Source: Parcubacteria group bacterium CG11_big_fil_rev_8_21_14_0_20_39_14 (GTDB lineage: Bacteria; Patescibacteriota; Minisyncoccia; Minisyncoccales; GCA-002787255). Taken from it: a stretch of 21,393 nucleotides of DNA. The stretch lies in NCBI GenBank assembly GCA_002787255.1, contig PCWD01000041.1, positions 1-21,393 of the forward strand, read 5' to 3'. Both the position numbers and the translations under genes were made by a program. Of this stretch, positions 1 to 6,232 are shown one piece after another. The number at the start of each line of letters is the position of its first letter. Position 1 is the first letter of the stretch. The notes under the pieces were generated by a model, which saw only the letters and a program-made list of their open reading frames with translations, was not told the origin of the DNA and made no database searches.

Positions 1-1
1 T

Positions 2-895
2 ATTGCCCAGGGCGCCATGCCCCGTCCTTTGCCGCTTCTTGAAAAAAACGGATTCAAGTTTGATATAAAAACATTGGCGAAAGGCATTAACAAAAACACC
101 CGACTTTTGATTTTGAACACTCCCCAAAATCCAACCGGTTCAGTTCTGACAAAAAATGATTTGATTGCAATTTCAAAAATTCTAAAAAAATACAAGGATG
201 TCTGGGTATTTTCCGATGAGATTTATTCGCGGATAATTTACCCCGTTAGAAATCGCATTTCTAACGGGGTTTATGATAAAAAATTTATAAGCATCGCTTC
301 TCTTCCCGGGATGAGAGAGAGGACCATTATTGCCGATGGCGTTTCAAAAATTTATGCCATGACCGGCTGGCGAATAGGTTTTGCCGCCAATAAAATTTTA
401 GCTCCGTCTTTTGAGAGGTGGATGACAAACATTACCGCCTGCGCCAACCATATAGCCCAATATGCCGCGCTTGAGGCCCTGTCCGGTTCACAAAAAGAGC
501 CGGAAAAAATGGTTAGAATTTTTAAAGAAAGGCGAGATTTAATTGTTTCTGGATTAAATTCAATCAGGGGAATAAAATGTTTGAAGCCCGACGGAACTTT
601 TTATGTCTGGCCGAATGTTACCAAGGCCTGCAAAATTTCTGGCGCCAAAAACGCCGAAGATTTTAGAAAAAAACTTTTGATTGAAGCAGGTGTGGCGGTT
701 CTGGCTGACATTCACTTTGGACCAAGAATCAAAGGCGAAGGCCAGCATATTCGGCTTTCTTTTGCCACTTCAACCGAAAACATAAAAGAAGGATTAAAAC
801 GAATTAAAAACTACATAGATAAATATGTTTCTTTGGATTTTTCAGAAATTAAAAATTTACACATTAAACAATTAGAAATTGTAAAAAAATTATAA
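2..895 (+). CDS. Class I/II PLP-dependent aminotransferase, 5' end outside the window
   Basis: The gene encodes the C-terminal three quarters of a fold-type I aminotransferase of the AspC-like group, which moves an amino group between an amino acid and a 2-oxo acid using pyridoxal phosphate. The frame is open to the window edge, so the apparent ATG at 17 is internal. Visible motifs, numbered from that ATG, are NTPQNPTG (about 34-41), the cofactor-nitrogen Asp in SDEIY (about 66-70), the Schiff-base Lys in DGVSKIYAMTGWRIGF (about 107-122) and the carboxylate-binding Arg in IRLSFATS (about 243-250). The segment PVRNRISNGVY between SRIIY and DKKF is absent from typical family members and is encoded by a perfect palindrome (241-269) plus its target duplication. 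The amino-acid substrate cannot be told from sequence. A bidirectional terminator lies downstream at 1334-1365. Confidence 0.9.
   Translation: MAQGAMPRPLPLLEKNGFKFDIKTLAKGINKNTRLLILNTPQNPTGSVLTKNDLIAISKILKKYKDVWVFSDEIYSRIIYPVRNRISNGVYDKKFISIASLPGMRERTIIADGVSKIYAMTGWRIGFAANKILAPSFERWMTNITACANHIAQYAALEALSGSQKEPEKMVRIFKERRDLIVSGLNSIRGIKCLKPDGTFYVWPNVTKACKISGAKNAEDFRKKLLIEAGVAVLADIHFGPRIKGEGQHIRLSFATSTENIKEGLKRIKNYIDKYVSLDFSEIKNLHIKQLEIVKKL
241..269. mobile_element. 29-bp palindromic miniature element inserted in frame in the aminotransferase
   Basis: Two perfect 13-bp arms, CCCCGTTAGAAAT and ATTTCTAACGGGG, surround a 3-nt loop CGC. The element is flanked by a direct repeat TTTA (237-240 and 270-273), as expected of a 4-bp target-site duplication. 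Element plus duplication is 33 bp, or exactly 11 codons. Removing them restores SRIIYDKKFISIASL, which matches the normal family sequence. The outer 12 bases CCCCGTTAGAAA also form the ends of the GIY-YIG element at 18196-18480. I infer a non-autonomous relative of that element. Confidence 0.85.
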
Positions 896-1087
896 AAATA
901 AGAGGCGGGCTTTATTGCCTATGGGGACTGTCCCCAAGGGAAGAGGACTGGGAAGATAGAGCGGAGAAGGGCTAAGAACTAATTTTTCCAAAATGGCACG
1001 ATTTTGATTGAAGTTATGAATTGGCAAGACTGGAAGGAAAACCTAACCTATTATGAACACTGGATAAACGGCTAAAAGCAAGAGGGT

Positions 1088-1122
1088 TTGAACGGCTAAA
1101 ATAAATTATTTTAGCCGTTCAA
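1088..1122. repeat. Perfect inverted repeat, 17-bp arms
   Basis: The left arm 1088-1104 (TTGAACGGCTAAAATAA) and right arm 1106-1122 pair perfectly around a single base. Further copies of the core lie outside: AACGGCTAAAA near 1065-1076, and its complement ATTAGCCGTT at 1122-1131. The whole is a double inverted repeat. No T-tract follows on either strand, so a simple intrinsic terminator is not supported. Confidence 0.8.
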
Positions 1123-1132
1123 TTAGCCGTTG

Positions 1133-1158
1133 GAAAATCGGGACGTGTGCCATTTTTG
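1133..1158. repeat. Dispersed 26-bp repeat, copy 1
   Basis: These 26 bases match 18920-18945 at 23 positions; the shared core reads ACGTG, T or C, GCCATTTTTG. Both copies are intergenic and close to other inverted repeats. Function unknown. Confidence 0.65.
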
Positions 1159-1198
1159 GAATATAACCTCGCAAAATTAGGGGGGAAAATAGCGCCGA

Positions 1199-1296
1199 CA
1201 GACTGTCCGAAAACTCGATTTTTCAAGAAAATTTTGGCTTATTTACGAACAAAATTTCTCAAAAAATCGTCGAAATTGGAGTTTTCGGACAGTCTG
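1199..1296. mobile_element. 98-bp MITE-like inverted-repeat element
   Basis: Perfect 18-bp terminal inverted repeats CAGACTGTCCGAAAACTC (1199-1216) and its complement (1279-1296) enclose an AT-rich core whose inner sequence is partly self-complementary. A 2-bp GA lies on both sides, too short to prove a target duplication. No coding capacity; probably a non-autonomous insertion element. Confidence 0.6.
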
Positions 1297-1333
1297 GAGG
1301 CCTATGTGCTGACATTATGCAGAAGGCAATTAA

Positions 1334-1365
1334 AAAACCGCTCCCCTAAAAACAAGAGCGGTTTT
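1334..1365. terminator. Bidirectional intrinsic terminator
   Basis: AAAACCGCTC (1334-1343) pairs with GAGCGGTTTT (1356-1365) across a 12-nt loop. On the plus strand the stem is followed by TTTTG, on the minus strand by six T. It lies between the converging aminotransferase (+) and UPF0182 (-) genes and could serve both. Confidence 0.8.
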
Positions 1366-1371
1366 GTTTTG

Positions 1372-1516
1372 CCCAGTAGAGCAACCTTGAATAGAGTTTT
1401 CTGAAAGAAAACTCTGAAAACAACTACTGGGATAGACTTTGATAAAATTATAATCTATATACAAAACTTTGCATAACAATAATTTGGCGTAGCCAATTCA
1501 AGGTTGTCTTACTGGG
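1372..1516. mobile_element. 145-bp MITE-like element with 4-bp target duplication
   Basis: The ends CCCAGTAGAGCAACCTTGAA (from 1372) and its near complement (to 1516) match at 19 of 21 positions. The direct repeat TTTG flanks the element at 1368-1371 and 1517-1520. Inside are a hairpin AGAGTTTTC/GAAAACTCT (1393-1415) and another inverted CTACTGGG (1424-1431). The end motif CCCAGTAGA recurs in the element at 8214-8297. No coding capacity. Confidence 0.75.
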
Positions 1517-1528
1517 TTTGCCTAATTT

Positions 1529-4462
1529 TTATTTGGTTAGCTCTGCCAGGGCTCCAAGAATTCCCTTGAGTTTCTCAAGGGCTTGGGCAGCTTCTATTAA
1601 CTTTCCCTCGCCCGTTAATCGCTGGTATTCGGCAAAATAGTAATTTGCCTGCTTTACCAAACTATCAACTGTTTGTTCGGATCCTGCGGGTGTTAACTCT
1701 GCTGGCGTCGACTCTTGGGGTACTGACACTACTGGAGTTGGCGGAGTTATCACGGATTTAGTTCCCATAACCTTTCTCAAGGCTTCTTCAAAAGTATCGC
1801 CCCACTCCACTCTAACAGCCTGACTAGATTTATCTAAGCCAACAATTTCTGCTCCTGTTTCCTTTTGAGTTGCAACAATTACTTTTGTTAAAGTTGGCAT
1901 TTGGCTCTTTTGAGTGGATTTAAGATAAACCGGCTCAACATAAATAAGGGACTGCTCAACCGGTATAACCAGAGTGTTGCCCCTGATGACTTCGGAACCG
2001 CTTTGGCCCCAGAGAGTAAACTGGGCCGACATTTCCGGATTCTGGTCAACAAGACTTTCAAATTGCAACGTTCCCAGAACAAGGCTTTGCTTGGTGAACT
2101 CATAGACTAAGGCCTTCGCATAATGTTGTCCATCGCAGCGGTCCGCCATCCAGGCAACTAAATTGTCTCTGCCCTTTGGCGTAAGTGGAATCATCTGGAG
2201 AAATTCCTCTTTGTTCTCTCCGGCTAATTTTATAATTACAAAATATGGCAAAACTTCCTGGGCAGCCCCCCCATGACCGTAATTTTCCTTAGCAATCTCC
2301 CAAGCTTCTTGTTTTTCATAAAAAGCCTGGGCATCAGTCATATGGTAGATAGAATACACCCTTGCCTGCAAAGATAGTAAGTCCTCGGGATAGCGGATAT
2401 GTTTCAGAAGATAATCCGGCATTTCGCTTTTTGATTTGAAAAGAGCGGGAAAAGTCTTCTGAATGGTCTTAATTATAGGGTCAGTCCCATCAAAAATATA
2501 GAAATCAACCTTTCCCGTATAAGCATCTATCACTGCTTTTACCGAATTACGAATATAGTTAATGCCGTTGTATGGTTCGGAGTAGGGATATTCCGAAGAA
2601 ACAGTATAGGCATCAACTATATAGTATAACCTGCCTTTTTCGGCAATTAGGTAATCATCTTTATCGTAGCGCAGAAATGGAGCAATTTTCTCTAATCTTT
2701 CTTGAATATTCCGGTAGTAAAGCACTTGGGTATCGGCTTTAAGATGTTCCGAAATAAGGATATTCAATTCATTAAATCTCCAGCCAAACATGAATTTTCT
2801 CAATCCCGAACCAAGAGCAACACCACCTGCTTCCTGATAAATACAGGTCTCGCCGCCGGGATAATCAAACTCCTTTTGACCGGTTTTAACAAAAACTGGA
2901 TCTCGGGTCAAGTCGCCAAAGTAAATTTCGGGCCTTGAAACCTCAATTTCTGGAACCTGACTTTTTGGCGGAATATCTTTTACCAAAAACTTAGGCGCGC
3001 CTCCTGCCAAAAACTCGTTAACAGTATTGAGAACAAAACCATAACCATGAGTGTAGACCAAATTTAAGTTGGCCCAGGTCTGAGCCTGAGGAGGAATATC
3101 CTTTTGTTCCAATTCCCGAGCGCTCAACATCACTTGGCGATAATGACCGTTTACCACATACCTGTCAATATCAATGTCAGGAAACTCATAAAAAGGAGCT
3201 CCCAATCTTTGATATTGGGTGTAGCTGGCCTGAAGAGCTCGCCAATCCCAGATTCTAATATTATCCAAGGTCAATTGATTTTTGACCAGGGCCTCTTCGG
3301 TTAATGGCATAATCTCAAACTCTTGTTTTTCTATGCCAGCCAAACCATAAGCCTGACGGGTAAATTGGATATTGTGTTCAAGATAAGGAATTTCCTTGGT
3401 TGCTCCAGATGGCTCAACGCTCCAAGCTTGCCAGCAAGCAGGAATAATTAAGGTTGCTATCATCCAAATGGCGACGACACCGGAAAGACTGAACACTGCT
3501 GGCTTCCATTTTCGCCAAATGCAATTAACAATCAGAACCAAGATCGCCAAGGCCAATACTGCTATAAAAACCTTGTAAGCAATAAGCCTCACATTAATGT
3601 CAACATAGCCAGCTCCAAAAACTGCGCCATGATGAGCGGTAAGCAATCCGTAGGGCGCCAAACAAGTTTTCCAGATAAGCGCCCCAAAAAGTCCAATTCC
3701 TAAAAATGAAACAATCGGCATTGCCTGACCCCAGAATTTGGCTCTTATTGTCTCGGCCTTCTGGGCTTTTTCCTTCCTGGCTTCTCTTTCAGGGTTCCTC
3801 CAATCATAATCATCATACCGACTTCTATAGCCCGATTTCAAAGCATCATCGTAGGCCCAAAAAGTTATAAGGGCCGCAAAAATAAGGATGCCAAAAATCA
3901 AAAGCAAGATATTTGAGAAAAATTGATAAACCGGCAAGCTATAAAGATAAAAACTTATGTCTTTCTGGAAAATCGGGTCCATGGTTCCAGCCGGTACTTG
4001 ATTAAGATACCAAAGAATATTTTGCCACTGGCTCATTGCAACAATGGCAAAAATCACAGCCAATACTGCGGAAACCACTGTTGGCACAAGGCCAAATATG
4101 CCTTGATGATGCCCCCTATCATTTTCATCAATAAATGGAGCAACTGTCTTTAGTATCAGAAGACTCCCGAGTTTGAAAATGATGAAAGCAACAAAACCCG
4201 CTCCGAAGAATAAACCCCACCTAAAAAATAACTGGGTAGTAAAAACCGAAGCGAATGTCAAATTCTCAAAAAAAAGGTAATCGGTATAAATACCTGGAAC
4301 GCAACATGACAAACTAACAACTATAATCCCGACAACCGAACCTATAACACTTATTCTCAGTTCCCGTGGGGAAATTTCCTTTTCCTGGCCAGCCCTGAAC
4401 GCCAATCTAATAAGCGGCGACAAAACAGCCATAATAGCTAAGAAGATTAAAAATCCAAACAC
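1529..4462 (-). CDS. UPF0182 (COG1615) family integral membrane protein
   Basis: This is a 977-residue protein of the uncharacterised UPF0182 family, recognised from conserved stretches such as YTDYLFFENLTFASVF (about 60-75), PYLEHNIQFTRQAYGL (about 363-378) and YTHGYGFVLNTVNEF. About eight hydrophobic segments lie in the first 345 residues, followed by a large region that I predict to be extracytoplasmic. The C-terminus has a Pro/Ser/Thr-rich linker (about 905-930) and a short helical segment. Length is normal for the family. The start is GTG, 7 nt after GGAGGT, which is a good Shine-Dalgarno match. A near-consensus promoter lies at 4577-4605 and a bidirectional terminator beyond the stop. 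The biochemical role of the family is unknown to me. Confidence 0.93.
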   Translation of the reverse strand: MFGFLIFLAIMAVLSPLIRLAFRAGQEKEISPRELRISVIGSVVGIIVVSLSCCVPGIYTDYLFFENLTFASVFTTQLFFRWGLFFGAGFVAFIIFKLGSLLILKTVAPFIDENDRGHHQGIFGLVPTVVSAVLAVIFAIVAMSQWQNILWYLNQVPAGTMDPIFQKDISFYLYSLPVYQFFSNILLLIFGILIFAALITFWAYDDALKSGYRSRYDDYDWRNPEREARKEKAQKAETIRAKFWGQAMPIVSFLGIGLFGALIWKTCLAPYGLLTAHHGAVFGAGYVDINVRLIAYKVFIAVLALAILVLIVNCIWRKWKPAVFSLSGVVAIWMIATLIIPACWQAWSVEPSGATKEIPYLEHNIQFTRQAYGLAGIEKQEFEIMPLTEEALVKNQLTLDNIRIWDWRALQASYTQYQRLGAPFYEFPDIDIDRYVVNGHYRQVMLSARELEQKDIPPQAQTWANLNLVYTHGYGFVLNTVNEFLAGGAPKFLVKDIPPKSQVPEIEVSRPEIYFGDLTRDPVFVKTGQKEFDYPGGETCIYQEAGGVALGSGLRKFMFGWRFNELNILISEHLKADTQVLYYRNIQERLEKIAPFLRYDKDDYLIAEKGRLYYIVDAYTVSSEYPYSEPYNGINYIRNSVKAVIDAYTGKVDFYIFDGTDPIIKTIQKTFPALFKSKSEMPDYLLKHIRYPEDLLSLQARVYSIYHMTDAQAFYEKQEAWEIAKENYGHGGAAQEVLPYFVIIKLAGENKEEFLQMIPLTPKGRDNLVAWMADRCDGQHYAKALVYEFTKQSLVLGTLQFESLVDQNPEMSAQFTLWGQSGSEVIRGNTLVIPVEQSLIYVEPVYLKSTQKSQMPTLTKVIVATQKETGAEIVGLDKSSQAVRVEWGDTFEEALRKVMGTKSVITPPTPVVSVPQESTPAELTPAGSEQTVDSLVKQANYYFAEYQRLTGEGKLIEAAQALEKLKGILGALAELTK

Positions 4463-4504
4463 TTTTTTTACCTCCTTTTTCTTGTTTTTTTCTGGATTTT
4501 TTTC

Positions 4505-4525
4505 TTATTTCAAAGAACCATCCAT
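4505..4525 (-). promoter_or_regulatory. Possible leader mini-ORF with an extended Shine-Dalgarno
   Basis: In the leader of the UPF0182 gene the minus strand carries AAGGAGGTGAT (4524-4534), an 11-base match to the anti-SD region of 16S rRNA. It runs straight into ATG codons that would encode MDGSLK-stop (4505-4525) or MVL-stop. The real gene has its own SD 40-60 nt further on. It may be a translated leader or ribosome standby site; the coding idea is weak. Confidence 0.35.
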
Positions 4526-4576
4526 CACCTCCTTCTTTGAATATTTGCCTCACCACACCGCAGCTATACTGACAGA

Positions 4577-4605
4577 ATTATAGCATCTTTAAAAAATTCT
4601 GTCAA
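4577..4605 (-). promoter_or_regulatory. Consensus sigma70-type promoter for the UPF0182 gene
   Basis: On the minus strand TTGACA (4600-4605) and TATAAT (4577-4582) are separated by exactly 17 nt, both perfect consensus hexamers. The predicted start of transcription is near 4570, giving a leader of roughly 110 nt. An inverted repeat TGACAGAATT/AATTCTGTCA overlaps both hexamers and could also be an operator. Confidence 0.88.
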
Positions 4606-4613
4606 GCCAAAGT

Positions 4614-4645
4614 AAAAAGGCGGAACTTCTTTATGAAGGACCGCC
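4614..4645 (-). terminator. Intrinsic terminator after the deoxyribosyltransferase gene
   Basis: On the minus strand GGCGG...CCGCC closes a stem with a 2x2 internal loop, four more pairs and a 5-nt loop (4619-4645). Five T follow (4614-4618). It lies just beyond the stop at 4691 and just before the UPF0182 promoter, separating two transcription units. Confidence 0.75.
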
Positions 4646-4690
4646 CCCTTCACGAATTCTTATTATGAGTTCGCAACGGTAGTTAGATAA

Positions 4691-5164
4691 TCAATGCTCC
4701 TTGCTCTTTAGCAGTGTCTGGATTTTCTCGTCTATCTGGTCGCAAAGTTCTTGGCATGACTCGTTGAACGAAGGGAAAAAAACAATATCATCAAGAAGCC
4801 GGAACATAGCGTTAAGTTGGCCGTCTTCAGAAACGCGGAAATCGGTTCTGACTCCTACGGTCACTCCCCTTCCGCCTGTTTTGATATCTCTTATCTTGAA
4901 GCCAGCTTCCATGCTCATGCCGCTATCCGGATCAGGACCGTCGAGAATATCCACCATGGCATCGCAGCCGATAGCCTGGGAATAGCAACTTTCTGCCAAA
5001 CCCTTGAAATCCTGCTTGTCGCCACCGAGGAATTTATTGGCTTCATCTTGGGGCAGAATTACCTCATGCCCCTTTTTCCTGAGGTATTCTGCACAAAGAC
5101 GATTCCATATCCGCTCTGCCTGGGTAAAGCAGGGCGCTGCCCAATAAATGACTGTTTTATCCAT
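4691..5164 (-). CDS. Nucleoside 2-deoxyribosyltransferase family protein
   Basis: The 157-residue product fits the nucleoside 2-deoxyribosyltransferase family, which transfers deoxyribose between bases, or hydrolyses nucleoside N-glycosidic bonds, in purine and pyrimidine salvage. Visible features are the N-terminal strand MDKTVIYWAAPCFTQAER with the substrate-binding loop (1-18) and the active-site block DILDGPDPDSGMSMEAGF (about 92-109), where family members keep an Asp and the catalytic Glu. Length is typical. The start ATG follows a GGGGAGG box by about 5 nt. It lies 29 nt downstream of the cupin gene and probably shares its transcript; a terminator follows at 4614-4645. Substrate preference is not visible. 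Confidence 0.88.
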   Translation of the reverse strand: MDKTVIYWAAPCFTQAERIWNRLCAEYLRKKGHEVILPQDEANKFLGGDKQDFKGLAESCYSQAIGCDAMVDILDGPDPDSGMSMEAGFKIRDIKTGGRGVTVGVRTDFRVSEDGQLNAMFRLLDDIVFFPSFNESCQELCDQIDEKIQTLLKSKEH

Positions 5165-5193
5165 TTTTATCCTCCCCTTTTTTCTTGCTAAAT

Positions 5194-5589
5194 CTACCGG
5201 TTTCGACCGCGAGAATCGTTGAAAACGTCTTCCGGGTCAAAGGGCGGACCGGAAACACAGAGAAATGTAAGATTTTCTCCGACCCCCTTTGGTCTGGCGG
5301 CATGAAGGGTTCCTGGCGCAATTATCACCCTGGTTCCAGCTGAGAAATCGTGTATTTCCTCATTTATGAAAATCTCACCATCAGCTTTAGAAATATAAGT
5401 TTCTTCGTTCTTTTTATGATAGTGGGTGACATCAGGACCAAAAAGAGTGACTTCAGCCAAGTTGGCACCCTCGGCGCCGAGAGCCCGGGAAGTAATCTCC
5501 TTCACTGTTCCGAAAACTTCATTGATCTCATCCGTCAGCCTTACAACCCCTGGTTCATCTTTCACAATAACAAATGGATGTTTTGCCAA
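5194..5589 (-). CDS. Single-domain cupin protein
   Basis: The C-terminal part carries a small beta-barrel cupin: a metal-binding HYHKKNEETYI motif followed by PGTLHAARP, giving the usual His, His, Glu and His ligands. The frame stays open upstream to a TTG at 5835 (213 residues), but I choose the TTG at 5587-5589 because GGAGG lies 8 nt before it and nothing comparable precedes the other starts. The result is 131 residues, the normal size of a stand-alone cupin. Function is unknown; cupins bind or isomerise small molecules. It is followed after 29 nt by the deoxyribosyltransferase gene. The longer form cannot be excluded. Confidence 0.72.
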   Translation of the reverse strand: MAKHPFVIVKDEPGVVRLTDEINEVFGTVKEITSRALGAEGANLAEVTLFGPDVTHYHKKNEETYISKADGEIFINEEIHDFSAGTRVIIAPGTLHAARPKGVGENLTFLCVSGPPFDPEDVFNDSRGRNR

Positions 5590-5844
5590 GGTACTAACCT
5601 CCAAAAATATTTCCCACCCTCTAGCAGGATATTTTATTTTACCAGATTTTACCGAAAAATCAACAAAAGTATGGGACCACCTACTTTTGCACCCCTGAGG
5701 CAATTTAGTTGGTTGTGGGGTCATTATGAATTGTGCCAAAGAAAGTTGATTCTTGAAAGCATGAAAGATTCTTGCAATATTGCACCCCATAAGCCAATCA
5801 ATTAGTTTTCTGTTCAAAACTTGAACATTAAGCAATTCACTGGC

Positions 5845-5873
5845 ATGATAATCAATGAATTCTTCTATTTCAA
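5845..5873 (-). promoter_or_regulatory. Sigma70-type promoter for the cupin unit
   Basis: The minus strand shows TTGAAA (5868-5873), a 17-nt spacer and TATCAT (5845-5850), five of six consensus matches in each hexamer. Transcription would start near 5838, about 250 nt before the chosen cupin start. Confidence 0.6.
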
Positions 5874-5933
5874 AGCAAGATTTTATAAAGTTACAAATCC
5901 CCTGATACCGGTATACTTACAATAAATATGATT

Positions 5934-5965
5934 AAAAAACTCCATGGGCTTAGAACCTCATGGAG
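5934..5965 (-). terminator. Intrinsic terminator downstream of the transaldolase-like gene
   Basis: On the minus strand CTCCATG and CATGGAG form a 7-bp stem with a 12-nt loop, followed directly by six T (5934-5939). It lies about 270 nt after the stop at 6233 and before the cupin promoter. Confidence 0.7.
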
Positions 5966-5992
5966 CGCAATATGTTTTTTGACCCTAGACAC

Positions 5993-6017
5993 GAGCAGAA
6001 CGCAAAGCGTTCTACTC
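5993..6017. repeat. Short palindrome
   Basis: GAGCAGAACGC and GCGTTCTACTC pair with one mismatch around a 3-nt AAA loop. No T-tract follows. A second hairpin, GGAGGAT A ATCCTCC, lies at 6053-6067. Both may be small dispersed palindromes in the 3' region of the transaldolase-like transcript. Confidence 0.55.
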
Positions 6018-6232
6018 TTTAAATAAAAAGTTTCTAATCAAAAACAAAAATCGGAGGATAATCCTCCTGCAAATATTCTCCTTTGCTTTATTAATAGAAA
6101 ATCAAAACTTCTCCCATGGATAAACTACCTTACGATTATCCGGATATCTTACAAAATAGTTTGGTTTAATTTGGGGGTTTAATTCACTTTTATAATGGAT
6201 GGCAACACTTATAACATCATTTTCAGAGCTAT

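Larger units (their letters stand above)
896..1333. other. Noncoding, repeat-rich stretch
   Basis: No credible gene is seen. The stretch holds a 13-bp palindrome (GGGGAC T GTCCCC, 923-935), an inverted pair around 988-1005 and 1134-1160 (CCAAAATGGCACGATTTT against AAAATCG, a 6-base gap, then GTGCCATTTTTGG), four copies of an ACGGCTAA core in two orientations (about 1066-1131), and a 98-bp inverted-repeat element. The open frame at 1147-1404 crosses several of these repeats and does not resemble a protein. Confidence 0.75.
5590..6232. other. Intergenic stretch with promoter, terminator and small hairpins
   Basis: It holds a terminator for the upstream transaldolase-like gene, a promoter for the cupin unit, two compact hairpins (5993-6017 and 6053-6067) and about 250 nt of predicted cupin leader. 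I recognise no riboswitch in the leader. Open frames here on either strand have no recognisable protein features. Confidence 0.6.

Noticed and set aside
1147..1404. 85-codon plus-strand open frame
   Set aside because: It runs across the 98-bp inverted-repeat element, the terminator hairpin and the start of another element, with no domain or ribosome-binding site.
5350..5805. 151-codon plus-strand open frame opposite the cupin gene
   Set aside because: It is antisense to the HYHKKNEE cupin motif, which is clearly the coding strand here.
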